Positions 17,101-25,800 of a DNA stretch of 64,000 nt are shown one piece after another. The notes beneath the pieces are model-generated. The model worked only from the letters and a program-made list of their open reading frames with translations, searched no databases and was not told where the DNA came from. Location of the stretch: positions 1 to 64,000 of the forward strand of contig NZ_JAYGIL010000034.1 of assembly GCF_034931025.1 (NCBI RefSeq), read 5' to 3'. Every line of letters begins with the position of its first letter. The stretch's first letter is position 1. Origin of the DNA: Arcicella gelida (GTDB lineage: Bacteria > Bacteroidota > Bacteroidia > Cytophagales > Spirosomataceae). Position numbers and translations under genes: made by a program.

Positions 17101-17277
17101 CACTTCTGTGGGAGCGGCTCCCGGATAAATCGTTGTAATGGTAAGTGTTCCTACCGAAAATTCAGGCAATAACACATAACTCAACTTATTATACGATACA
17201 ATCCCTCCTAATACTAACACGGCAAATAGCACAATGATAACAGAAGGGCGTTTTATGATGGTTTCTACGAATTTCAT
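14134..17277 (-). CDS. RND efflux pump, inner membrane transporter (AcrB/HAE1-like)
   Basis: A 1,047-residue proton-driven transporter with the 12-helix RND layout: helix 1 IIVLFAVLVLGGIVSY, periplasmic domain to ~330, helices 2-6 (LFLAIILVGVVMLLFLHSLR onward), a second periplasmic domain (~560-860) and the last helix block (ALILVYFIMVLLYDSFIYPL onward). The proton-relay aspartates are in VIGILVDDSIVVLENIQRH (~400). It pairs with the adaptor and TolC genes directly upstream (15-base gap). Substrates are likely amphiphilic drugs, dyes or detergents (HAE1 class) rather than metals, because no CzcA-type metal motif is seen; this is an inference. The operon is probably repressed by the TetR protein at its head. 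Confidence 0.93.
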   Translation of the reverse strand: MKFVETIIKRPSVIIVLFAVLVLGGIVSYNKLSYVLLPEFSVGTLTITTIYPGAAPTEVESEVSKKIEDAISGLDNIDIVTSKSLESASIVIVQFKAGTDMDKALEDAQRDVNNVISDLPEDAKTPSLSKISPSDQPIMQLLATSSLPNSVFYQQVEDKYLPVLQQIEGVAEITMVGGEKREIRVNVDDDKLNYYGLSLLQVTQAIGQANLDFPTGKVKSKAENMTLRLAGKFTSLDEIRNLVISTPPNGSPIRVGDVANITDGLGETESISRYNGTNGIGLFIKKQSDANAVEISRLVQEKLAVIEKANAKDKVKFAIAFDSSIFTLASVEAVTHDLFLAIILVGVVMLLFLHSLRNAFIVMVSVPASLISAFLFMFVMGYSLNLMTLLALSLVIGILVDDSIVVLENIQRHLEMGKNRWEATLDGMSEIGFAAVAITLVIVVVFVPITFVSSVIADLLRQFSLTVAFATMVSLLVSFTLTPWMTSRLARLEHLDAKNPFQAFLLWFEGGLTALIKWYHGSLEWVLTHKIVFTAILVSLFVATGWVMSLGIIGQEFVAQGDQGKFLLTMKLDKSASLQQNNLKVREVENFLRKNPAVKTIFSNVGGASTGLNSTGQGETNRSELTVELVPVEERENHLATENFMIDLRKVLGQKFAGVEFNSSIIGMVNSGTAPIEIFLGGENLQQLLVSAKDLSNRLRVTPGANDVNVSVDDGNPEVQVQVNREKMAKLGLDIQTVGATLQNAFAGNDDSQFKDGSEDYDIRVMLDAFDRKNPEDVKNINFYSPQAKRPVRLAEFANVSLSTGPSVLERKNRRSSVTVTANTLGIGSGTLIATIKADLIKNPLPEGVTVTWGGDAKNQDEGFGSLGLAMLAALILVYFIMVLLYDSFIYPLVVLLSIPVAIIGALLALALSSSNIGIFAMLGMLMLMGLVVKNAILIVDFANQQKAEGVPYRKAILYAGEERLRPILMTTIAMVIGMIPIATATGAGAEWKNSLAWVLIGGLTSSMLLTVYLVPMVYYLVDRTKESWTKFRMKSSKEVPAVQLVE

Positions 17278-17292
17278 AATCTTATTTTAGAT

Positions 17293-18342
17293 TTATTGAG
17301 CCACTACTGGTGTGCCATTTTGTAAGTTGATTTGTCCACTTACCACTACTTGGTCACCAGCTTTAATGCCTTGAGTAATTTCATAATATTCATTATTTGC
17401 TACACCAATTGTTACATCTTTCAAAATAGCTTTACCATTTTCAACCACATATACTTGTGCTTTTTTGGTAGAACCTACAATTGCTTGACGAGGTACTGAT
17501 AATGATTGTGCTTTCAACTGATTATCATTTACAATCGAACCGTACATTCCTGCTTTCAGTGGATTTGTACTTCTGTTCTGAACAAGAATTTCAACTGGAT
17601 AATTATGAGACGCATCGCCTGATACACCAACCATATTTACCTTACCGTTGAAATATACGTTAGGATATACTTGTGTTTCAATCGGAATCGTTTGTCCAAC
17701 TTTAAATTGGTTAATAGATTTTTCAGGAATATTAACCACCAATTTCAAAGCAGCAATATCAGTAATGGTAGCAATCGGAGCACCTACAGAAACTACTGAA
17801 CCTTTTTCAATCAATTTTGAAGTAACAATACCAGCAAACGGAGCAGTAACAGTTGTATTCTCTAATTGTTTCTTCAATTGTTTGATTTGTGCTTGCGTTC
17901 CTCTGATACTCAATTGTGTTCTTTCTAAATTCACTGCTGGCACGGCATCGCCTTTCACCAATACTTCATAACGTTTTAAATCGTTTTGGTAGCCTTCTAA
18001 AGTTACTTGTAGTGCTTCAATTTGGAAACGAATCTGTTCGTCATCCAATTTGGCAATCAATTGTCCAGCTCTAACGCCTTGTCCTTCATTAATTGGTAAT
18101 TGAATTACTTCACCACCAGCCAAAGGCTTAATTTCGATTTCACGATTGGGTGTAAACGAACCCAAAAATTCATTTTCTTGAGATAAATTTCTCAATGCGG
18201 CCACCGAAGTAGTTACACCAACTTTTAGATTGACATCTGGTTGATAAACTTTCTTTTCAACTTTTTCTTTATTAGTAGATAATTTCCATGCCGTTAAACC
18301 AAGTGTGGCAAGAAGGGCGAATATGATAGTAAGACGTTTCAT
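17293..18342 (-). CDS. RND efflux periplasmic adaptor (membrane fusion protein)
   Basis: A 349-residue protein with an N-terminal membrane anchor/signal (LTIIFALLATLGLTAWKL) and no lipobox. It has the standard adaptor order: a lipoyl half (AGGEVIQLPINEGQGVRAGQ and ~82-102), a short coiled-coil hairpin (~105-170, LKRYEVLVKGDAVPAVNLER to QLKKQLENTTV), the second lipoyl half (TVTAPFAGIVTSKLIEKGSV), a beta-barrel (LVVNIPEKSINQFKVGQTIP) and a C-terminal domain with VSGQINLQNGTPV. It links the RND transporter to the TolC-type channel. It lies between those two genes with gaps of 31 and 15 bases. Confidence 0.93.
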   Translation of the reverse strand: MKRLTIIFALLATLGLTAWKLSTNKEKVEKKVYQPDVNLKVGVTTSVAALRNLSQENEFLGSFTPNREIEIKPLAGGEVIQLPINEGQGVRAGQLIAKLDDEQIRFQIEALQVTLEGYQNDLKRYEVLVKGDAVPAVNLERTQLSIRGTQAQIKQLKKQLENTTVTAPFAGIVTSKLIEKGSVVSVGAPIATITDIAALKLVVNIPEKSINQFKVGQTIPIETQVYPNVYFNGKVNMVGVSGDASHNYPVEILVQNRSTNPLKAGMYGSIVNDNQLKAQSLSVPRQAIVGSTKKAQVYVVENGKAILKDVTIGVANNEYYEITQGIKAGDQVVVSGQINLQNGTPVVAQ

Positions 18343-18373
18343 TGTTTGATATGTTGATTTTTATAAATGAAAT

Positions 18374-19696
18374 TTATTGTTTAGGAATAATTGTTCCAGA
18401 GGCTTTTTTCCAATTCAAATCAGCCGAACGGAGGTTAATTAAAGTATTCAGATAGTTATTCTGAGCATCTTGTACTGCATTTTCTGCTTGAATTACTTCT
18501 GTCAAAGCAGTTGTTCCTTCTTTGAATTGTAACTGAGTTTGGGTATAAACTTTTTCCGCCAAAGCTACTTGTTCACGACTAGCAATAAGATTTTTCTGTT
18601 CTACATAAAACTTGGTACGAGCATTAGCAATGTCCATCGAGATATTTTCTTTGGTTTGGTCTGATTGAATCGACAATTTCTGACTTTCAATTTTTTGCTG
18701 AACCAGTTTCGATTTTCTAGCAGAACCATCATAAATATTCCAGTTTAGTTGCAAACCGACCCAATAACCCGGAACGTTTTTCAACACGCTATTTTCGCCA
18801 TCTTTTCCAAAAAAAGTAGAATTAGCTACACCATAAGCCGAAAGTGTTGGTAAAAAACTGGCTTTTGTATTCAAGGTACTTTGTTCGTTTAAAGCTTTCT
18901 GACGTTCCAAAATCAAAATATCAGTTCTATTCACGGCATCATTAGCAATCAAAGCAGGTACAGAAGCATTTTGGTCGATGTCAATCTTTACACTTAGTGG
19001 TTCTGACTGCGACGTTCCTGTAAGATATTTCAAAGCATTAATTAATTCTTGATATGAACCTTGAAGTGACTCTAATTGCGTTTGCGACTGTGTACGATTG
19101 ATTCTCAAACGGTCAACATCAATTCCTTGCGATAATTTATTCTTGTATAATAAATCTGTTACTTGAATCAGTCTGTCCAACGAAGAAATGTTACTTCTCA
19201 GAAATGCCATTTGTTGGGCGACGGTCTGCAAATTATAGTAAGTATTAGAAACACTGTAAGCTACTTCTTCTTGAGTTTTCAAAGTTTGTAAGCTTGCTAA
19301 GTCAACACTCAATTTGGCAGCTTTTAAACCGATATTAATTGAAGGACTGTAAAGAGCTTGCGAAACCTGAACCGAAGTAGATAAATTATAAGGCAAACCC
19401 AAAGCTAATACTTGATAACTTCCTTCGGCGCCCCCAAAAGTTGAAGCTGGAACTACTTGACCCGGAATTTTCAAATAACGTTTGTAGTCGCCAGTTAAAT
19501 TTACTTGTGGTCTGGCTCTGGCTTTTACTTCACTGATTTGAGCATCTGTTTGTTTTTCATTCAGTCTTGACAATTGAACTTGTTGGTTGTTTTTTAAAGC
19601 TTGGTCAACTAATTGGTCGAGAGTAAGATCTTGAGCTTTCGTTCCTGATGCCAACAACATCATAACAAAAATGAAAGACCATTTTGCATGTATCAT
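18374..19696 (-). CDS. TolC-family outer membrane efflux channel
   Basis: A 440-residue outer-membrane channel subunit (trimer) with signal peptide ending SGTKAQ. The internal duplication of the OEP family is visible: LTLDQLVDQALKNNQQVQLS near the N-terminus is echoed by later helical segments, e.g. VAYSVSNTYYNLQTVAQQMA and NISMDIANARTKFYVEQKNL, and by the C-terminal TALTEVIQAENAVQDAQNNY. It is the first structural gene of the RND operon and starts 79 bases after the TetR gene; a TTTAATCAATTGATTAAA operator lies in that gap, so the pump genes can be repressed separately from the regulator. Confidence 0.92.
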   Translation of the reverse strand: MIHAKWSFIFVMMLLASGTKAQDLTLDQLVDQALKNNQQVQLSRLNEKQTDAQISEVKARARPQVNLTGDYKRYLKIPGQVVPASTFGGAEGSYQVLALGLPYNLSTSVQVSQALYSPSINIGLKAAKLSVDLASLQTLKTQEEVAYSVSNTYYNLQTVAQQMAFLRSNISSLDRLIQVTDLLYKNKLSQGIDVDRLRINRTQSQTQLESLQGSYQELINALKYLTGTSQSEPLSVKIDIDQNASVPALIANDAVNRTDILILERQKALNEQSTLNTKASFLPTLSAYGVANSTFFGKDGENSVLKNVPGYWVGLQLNWNIYDGSARKSKLVQQKIESQKLSIQSDQTKENISMDIANARTKFYVEQKNLIASREQVALAEKVYTQTQLQFKEGTTALTEVIQAENAVQDAQNNYLNTLINLRSADLNWKKASGTIIPKQ

Positions 19697-19737
19697 GATT
19701 TAATCGTTTAGTTTATCGTTTTGATTTATTGATTTGA

Positions 19738-19755
19738 TTTAATCAATTGATTAAA
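19738..19755. promoter_or_regulatory. Likely TetR operator upstream of the efflux genes
   Basis: An 18-base perfect palindrome, TTTAATCAATTGATTAAA, in the gap between the TetR gene and the TolC gene, 42 bases before the TolC start. The same 18 bases form the centre of the larger palindrome upstream of the TetR gene (20446-20491). Two copies at the two promoters of one regulon are the expected pattern for an autoregulated TetR repressor. Confidence 0.75.
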
Positions 19756-19775
19756 TTTTGAGCAAAAAAAATGCT

Positions 19776-20393
19776 CTATTTTTCAGAGACAAATAAGTAC
19801 TGAATAATCATTTCTTTAATAATTACTTTATGATTTTCAGCAAACTCTTCAAATTGCGAATCATTCATATTCCAAATCTTACAAGTCATTACTTTACCTT
19901 GAAATACAAATTGTATATTCGATTTGATTAAAAGCAGAACATGTTCTATTTTAATTTCCCTAATCTCTTTACTTTCAACTGCAAGTTTCAACTGCTGAGC
20001 AAATACAGAATGAACTAATACTTTATCAAAGGAAATTACACTAAAGAAACGGTCTGGATTTCGGTGTAGCTCGTTAATAATAAAATTAGCTAAATCTGGT
20101 TTTGTTTTGAACATATCAAAATCATGATCAATAACAGCCGAAATTTTCTCTTTTAAGGATATTGGTCTATTCAAAACTTCAAGAAGTCCTTTAAAAAACA
20201 ATTGAAGCATTTCCTCAAAAACACTTGAAAATAGTTTTTCCTTACTTCTAAAATAGTAATTCATCAAAGCACTATTCAAGCCAGCTTCTTTGGCAATATC
20301 ACGAGTGGTTGTGCCGTCAAAGCCTTTTTCTAAAAAAACTTTTATGGCAGCTTCTTTAATTTTATCTTCTGCTGATTTTGCTAGGCACTTCAT
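19776..20393 (-). CDS. TetR-family repressor of the efflux operon
   Basis: A 205-residue transcription factor. The N-terminal helix-turn-helix is clear: EAAIKVFLEKGFDGTTTRD, then IAKEAGLNSALMNYYFRSKE (~12-55), the canonical TetR recognition region. The rest is an all-helical ligand-binding and dimerisation domain without close family marks. It is the head gene of the RND operon; upstream is a TTTG-N19-TACCTTTG promoter and a 46-base palindrome that overlaps it, and a second copy of the palindrome core precedes TolC. Together these indicate autorepression and repression of the pump, released by a pump substrate. Confidence 0.92.
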   Translation of the reverse strand: MKCLAKSAEDKIKEAAIKVFLEKGFDGTTTRDIAKEAGLNSALMNYYFRSKEKLFSSVFEEMLQLFFKGLLEVLNRPISLKEKISAVIDHDFDMFKTKPDLANFIINELHRNPDRFFSVISFDKVLVHSVFAQQLKLAVESKEIREIKIEHVLLLIKSNIQFVFQGKVMTCKIWNMNDSQFEEFAENHKVIIKEMIIQYLFVSEK

Positions 20394-20413
20394 AACTCAA
20401 TTGATTTGTATGA

Positions 20414-20444
20414 CAAAGGTATAGAACAAAAAACTAAAAACAAA
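20414..20444 (-). promoter_or_regulatory. Bacteroidota-type promoter of the TetR gene
   Basis: On the minus strand TTTG (20444-20441), a 19-base spacer and TACCTTTG (20421-20414) match the Bacteroidota sigma-ABfr consensus TTTG-N19-TAnnTTTG exactly. The start codon is about 20 bases downstream. The -33 element touches the 46-base palindrome, so a repressor bound there would block polymerase. Confidence 0.7.
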
Positions 20445-20445
20445 T

Positions 20446-20491
20446 CTTTAATCAATAATTTTAATCAATTGATTAAAATTATTGATTAAAG
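20446..20491. promoter_or_regulatory. 46-bp perfect palindrome: extended TetR operator
   Basis: The two 23-base halves 20446-20468 and 20469-20491 are exact reverse complements. Each half holds two TTAATCAA-like half-sites, giving nested sites: an outer pair TTTAATCAAT/ATTGATTAAA and the inner TTTAATCAATTGATTAAA that recurs at 19738. It could bind two TetR dimers. It lies immediately upstream of the TetR promoter. Confidence 0.8.
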
Positions 20492-20533
20492 AAAATTATC
20501 CCTTGGAATAATCTAATTGTGATATGAATTTGA

Positions 20534-22699
20534 TTATTTCAACTGATAAATTTCACCCATTTTAGAAAGTTTCCCATCCTGATAAGCTACTTTGATAGCA
20601 AACTGATAAGTACTTTCAGCTTTAAAATCTTTGTCGGTATAATTATTTTCTTTGCTTGAAGCAATCATTTCTAAACCTCCGCCATCAACGGCTCTGTAAA
20701 TTAAATAATGACTTACTGTTTGACTAACAATTGGCAACCAAGATAGATTTACTTGTTTTTTCTGTACATCAATTTTTGCATTGATTTTTGAAACAGTAGC
20801 ATATTCTGTTTTCCTAAAATACTTCACCGGAATCGGGAAAGATTTTGGCGAAAGTAAGCCATCGTCATCTTTGGCAACTACGGCGTATTGATAAGATTTA
20901 TTAGAAACCACAGATTCATCTTCATAAAGTAAAGTACTCGAAAGCGGATTCTTAGTAATTTCTTTGATAGTCATCCAATCATTATTCCCTTCTTTTCGGT
21001 AAATAATATGTCCGACAACATCTTCACTTTCGCTACCTGCGATGGATAAATTCACGCCTTTTTCTGTCACCAAAACGTCCTTAATTACTGGCGTGGTTGG
21101 TGGATTTTTATCAGGTAATTTTACGTTTAAGTATTCCGAAAAGGCAGAATGATTATTACTTAAATCAATGGCAACTACTTTATAATACACATTTTCGTTC
21201 AACATTTTATTGGCTAAAGTATCGGTAAAAGTATTACTCGAAATGCCGACAGGCGTTATTTGAGTGTAATACTTGTTTTCAGCTGTGTAAGAACGATATA
21301 CTTTAAAAAGTGCAACATCAGGATTTTTAGGACTTTTCCAACTAAGTTTTACTCTTCCTAAAGAATCTGCCTTTCCGACTAAATCCGTCGGAAAAGAAGG
21401 CGGCAAACGGTCTTCAAAACCGCCAGCAATCGGCAAAGTATAAGCTAAATTGCCAGCAGTATCAACAGAAGCGATGATGTAGTAATCGCCAATGTAAGCT
21501 TGTGGTTCAGTATCTGTAAAACTTAAAGTATTAGGCGGAATGATATTTTGCGTTATCGGCTGAAAAGGACCGTTTACTGTTGGTCCACGTCCAATCACAT
21601 AACCTTTAAAATCAGCTTCCTTTATTGTTTTTTTCCAAGTGAGCATAATCGCAGTATTATTGATATTTTTCGCTCTGAAATCATCAGGTGATTTTGGAGG
21701 CGTTAAATCTTTACCCATGGCAATAATGGTTTCAGAAGGCTTACTTTCTTCGCCGAAACTATCTATGCCACGAATGCGATAATAATACTTTTGGTAATTT
21801 TTAGCGAGACTGTCGATGTAAAAAGCTTTGTTTTCCCATTTGGCAAATTGTGCTTTCAATAAAGTATCTTTTGCTAATGTTTGTGGGTCGGGTTTTCCCA
21901 TCACAAAAGGTGTTTGATTTACTCTCTTGAAGTTTTTGCCGTCATCGCTTTTTTCAATATAAAAAGCTGAAAAATCTCCTTCTGGACCTAATCTGTCCCA
22001 AATCAAGGTAGTTTTTCTATCGCCGTTTTCAGGTTTATCAACAAAAGGTGCGAAAGTCAAGAAACTTTGTCCAGCTTCCACAACCACTTGTGCGGTATCA
22101 AGTACAATTTTAATTTTGGTTGGCATTTCACTTTCCGCCAAATAGATTTTATAAGTATAAAGTGCCTCTTTTTTCTTGATGTTTTTATCCACAAAACGCA
22201 AACCTGCGGCATCAGCAGCCTTTTTTGAAAATTCAGCAGCCGTTAAAGTTGTGGCAAATCGAACATTTTGTTCTTGACTGATTTTTTTGATATTGAAAAA
22301 ATCAGGCTTAAAATTTTTATCATTCGGATAACCGTACAACATTTCCCCGACGACACTTATTCCTTTTTCATCTTCTGCCAAACGACTTTTCATTTGCTCC
22401 AAAGTCCAAGGTTTTAAAGGTTTTGGCGTTAAAATTTGTCGAGTACCTTGTTGATTCTCTTTGCTATACTCAGTACGCTCGATAATGTAGCCACGCACAG
22501 TGCCAGCCAACCAGTAAGCAGGCATATTTGGCGACCAACGCAAAACCACAGAATCACGATAATTACGAGCCAAAAGCATGATTTTGGGCTTTTTAATCTT
22601 GCTTAAAGTATCTTTTTGTGTAGGATTTACTTTTTGAGAGAAAGCATTTTCCACAGATATAAAGCTGAAAAACAGGAGGATGAATGATATTTTTTTCAT
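20534..22699 (-). CDS. Secreted fibronectin type III repeat protein
   Basis: A 721-residue protein with signal peptide (KKISFILLFFSFISVENAFSQ). After a unique N-terminal part (~25-215) there are about five FN3 modules: around 220-330 (TTLIWDRLGPEGDFSAFYIE), 335-430 (AIMLTWKKTIKEADFKGYVI), 435-530 (VKLSWKSPKNPDVALFKVY), 540-630 (SEDVVGHIIYRKEGNNDW) and 640-721 (VNLSWLPIVSQTVSHYLIY). The tail is DGKLSKMGEIYQLK, with no type IX secretion C-terminal domain. It is downstream of, and probably functionally tied to, the ~2,080-residue secreted protein and the barrel protein. Likely a periplasmic or surface scaffold; no enzyme motif. Confidence 0.82.
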   Translation of the reverse strand: MKKISFILLFFSFISVENAFSQKVNPTQKDTLSKIKKPKIMLLARNYRDSVVLRWSPNMPAYWLAGTVRGYIIERTEYSKENQQGTRQILTPKPLKPWTLEQMKSRLAEDEKGISVVGEMLYGYPNDKNFKPDFFNIKKISQEQNVRFATTLTAAEFSKKAADAAGLRFVDKNIKKKEALYTYKIYLAESEMPTKIKIVLDTAQVVVEAGQSFLTFAPFVDKPENGDRKTTLIWDRLGPEGDFSAFYIEKSDDGKNFKRVNQTPFVMGKPDPQTLAKDTLLKAQFAKWENKAFYIDSLAKNYQKYYYRIRGIDSFGEESKPSETIIAMGKDLTPPKSPDDFRAKNINNTAIMLTWKKTIKEADFKGYVIGRGPTVNGPFQPITQNIIPPNTLSFTDTEPQAYIGDYYIIASVDTAGNLAYTLPIAGGFEDRLPPSFPTDLVGKADSLGRVKLSWKSPKNPDVALFKVYRSYTAENKYYTQITPVGISSNTFTDTLANKMLNENVYYKVVAIDLSNNHSAFSEYLNVKLPDKNPPTTPVIKDVLVTEKGVNLSIAGSESEDVVGHIIYRKEGNNDWMTIKEITKNPLSSTLLYEDESVVSNKSYQYAVVAKDDDGLLSPKSFPIPVKYFRKTEYATVSKINAKIDVQKKQVNLSWLPIVSQTVSHYLIYRAVDGGGLEMIASSKENNYTDKDFKAESTYQFAIKVAYQDGKLSKMGEIYQLK

Positions 22700-22765
22700 G
22701 TATATTTTAGCTTTGAGTTATCAGCCTTGAGCGATGAGTTTAATATTTTTTGATTTTCAAATTTT

Positions 22766-22797
22766 CATTAGCGAGCGAATAAATTCGCTCGCTAATG
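22766..22797. repeat. Strong inverted repeat between two operon genes
   Basis: Arms CATTAGCGAGCGAAT (22766-22780) and ATTCGCTCGCTAATG (22783-22797) pair perfectly around a 2-base loop. It is followed on the minus strand by GAAAATTTG, not by a T run, so it is not a standard terminator; it may protect mRNA ends or act as a processing hairpin between the giant-protein and FN3 genes. Confidence 0.7.
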
Positions 22798-22811
22798 GAA
22801 AAGCATACAGC

Positions 22812-25800
22812 CTACCTATCACAATAAAAACAAGCAGGATTTGAAAAATAGCCAGCTACTCTTGCATTTGGAATATTGGCTGGAATTGCTTGATTAGACA
22901 CAGGTGGGAGTGAAATTGGCGAAGCTCCCAACTGAATATCCTTCGTTACCGTTACTTGATTTGCTCCGGGATATGGCTGATAAGTTAAGTTTACTTTTAC
23001 CGTTGAACCATTTTTACGCTTTTTGAAAATATAATAATCTACGGAAGTATAATCGCCAAAGCGGTCGAATGTGGCTGGATTATTCAGCAGTCCAGCATAA
23101 GAGGCTGTAATTCCAACGGTTTTACTGGCGAATGAAATTTCTGTATTTCCCGTTTTTCCCATTTGAGTTCTCCAGTTATTCCCAAAATATTGCTGATACA
23201 TACTTCTTACTCTTTGTACTCTTTCGCCAAAACTTCGTACCGCCATAAAGTCATTGTAGGCAATAAAATCACTTTTTATGGTAAACTGATACGGTTTCGT
23301 TGGAGCGTCATTGATGGCAAAACCATAAATTCCTGATAAAAATACCATTTGCGAAGCCACCGTTTTACTGATGGAAGCATCCATCGAAATCATTTTACTA
23401 CTGGCACTTCCGATTGACGAACCCAAACCATTTTCATCTTTTGTATTAGTATTATTGCCGTTGAGGATGTCTGAAATATTTCCATTAAAAGGGTCACGAA
23501 CGCCAATATTTCCTAAAATGAAGGCTCTTCCCATCACAACACTTTTGCTGGGTTGATAGGCAATATTTCGTAAATCATTATAATTTGGACTTACTTGCCC
23601 GACATAACCATATTGAATTTCAGTAAGAATACTGTAAATATTACTATTCGCAAAGCGGTCAAATTCAGAAGTACCTTGACTAAACGCAGGAGTATTTACC
23701 GTTAGTAAAGCTGGTTGTAAAGCTCCTCGACTTGAGAATTTATGCTCTTTCATTTCTTCATCTTCAAAATTTTCAGTACCATCTGTTGGCACAGCTTTGA
23801 TAAATAAATAAGCATTTGACTGTGGCGTAATTTCGTCTTCGTACTTACCGTTTTGGAAAGTTGTTGCAGCCATTTTCTCCTGAAAAGTATTGTATTGACT
23901 AGTTTTAAAAGCCAGTGAAAACATTACTTTATCGTTTTGTGCCGCTTTTTTATCAAGCGGTTTTAGGGCATTGAATCTAATCTGATAGGCGGCTGCATTG
24001 TTGCCAGAACCTGCATTTTGATAGGTTCTTTGAATAGCATTGGTAAAATTGGCGACCTCATATTTCTTTATTTTAATTTTATGCAATTCCAAACGATAGA
24101 CTTTTGAATTTTGTAAACCCACAGGAATATCCGCTAAAATTTCACCCTGACTGCCTGCCGATGGAGCTTGGTATTGAATGGCTGTTTTCAAAGTATCACT
24201 GCCATTTTCGGCGATAAAGTAAGCTTTGAAATCGTACTCTTTTTGAAGAAAATTATTGGCATTAATGCCTTCTAATAATTCATCAGGAATATCGCCAGAA
24301 ATGACGGCTTTGGTGGTTTGATTTTTCAAGAAGTAATTTTGCCCGTCCATCGGCCAAGTATAAGCCACATCTTCCCAACGAACAAAATCGGGTTGTTTGC
24401 CAGAAGTAAAAATATTTTCAGCTTCTTCAAAACGCTGTTCACGCACACCCGTTTCGTCAATATAAGGATTTTCAAGTCCGCCATTTACACGTTCCCAAAG
24501 GCGTACTTGTACTTTGAAAGCATAATTAGTTTCAGATTTCAAATGTCCGTTCAAAGGCAAAATCAATTGTTCGTTATTATTTACCCATTGTTTCGCACCA
24601 ATTGCTGCAAATTTTTCATGCGTTTTCTGGTTCGTCAATGAATATTCTTGAGCGGTAAAGTAATACGTCCTCGGCTGACCGTCGGGTAGGGCAATGCTAT
24701 AATCCGTATCCATACTCATATTGAAAACAGCTTGTAAATCTCCGTTGGTATCCACTTCTTTTTCTCCTTTTTTCGGACTCAATTCTGAAATTACTTTAAT
24801 ATCTGCCAAAGGGTCACCATTGAAAACAGGTTTACATTTTTGTCCGAAATCAAAATCAAAATCAGTATCAACTTTTACCAAACCAGCCAGTACTTCGCCT
24901 TTTACTCTGAGTCTGCCTTCGCCCCAAGTTGGCTCAGGCAAACCGCCCCAAAGCAAAGCTCCCGCCGTTAAATCCATCAATTTTACATTGAAACGTTTGC
25001 CAAAAACTTTGCCTGCTACTGATACTTTTCCGTTGGCATAAGCATAAATTTGAGCATTGGCATACCAGCCATAAAGCCCGACGATTTCTTGTCCGTTACA
25101 TTTTAAACCTTTCGATAAAGCGGCATCAAAACCAGCAATCAAAGTAGCATCGGCTGATAATGGGCCAACGGCTACTTTCAAACGACCATCAACTCTTGCT
25201 CCTGCCAATAACCTAAAAGTCAGTGGATTTCCGATGGGTTCGCCGTCTTCGTTAAATTGCATTTCGCCTTTGGTTTTGGCGGCATCTACTACGTCGTTTC
25301 GGTTATCATTTACATTTTCTTTTGCCAATAAAAAGGTTTGTACTTCCGAAGGTAAATTTGGAATACCACCAATATCGTTTCCGAAAGCGAAGTAAGCTTT
25401 CGCTGCCAAATAGGCGTAAAGGGCATCATCTTCACTGCCCACTTGTAATAATTTAAACTCTACTTTTTGTTTGCCATCAGCTGGGTCGCCAATTTTTACG
25501 TGCCAAGTATCTGCAAAGTGCATTCTGAATGGAACAACTACTTTAGGAAAACCGGGAATTGGTTCTACTTCTACATCGGCATTCATATCAAAACTACTTG
25601 GCGTGATGGTTACAGAAGTTTGTGCCATTAACAAACATTGTCCGTTGCGAGTAGGGTCTTCGTCTAAACTCAATACTTTTGCTTTGCCCGAAGCTGTGAA
25701 ATTACTGAACGCACCATTGGCGATACTTGCCTCAATACCCAAATTGGCAAGTATCATTTTTTTATCCGCCAAACTCATATAGACATTGGCTTTAATGCCA

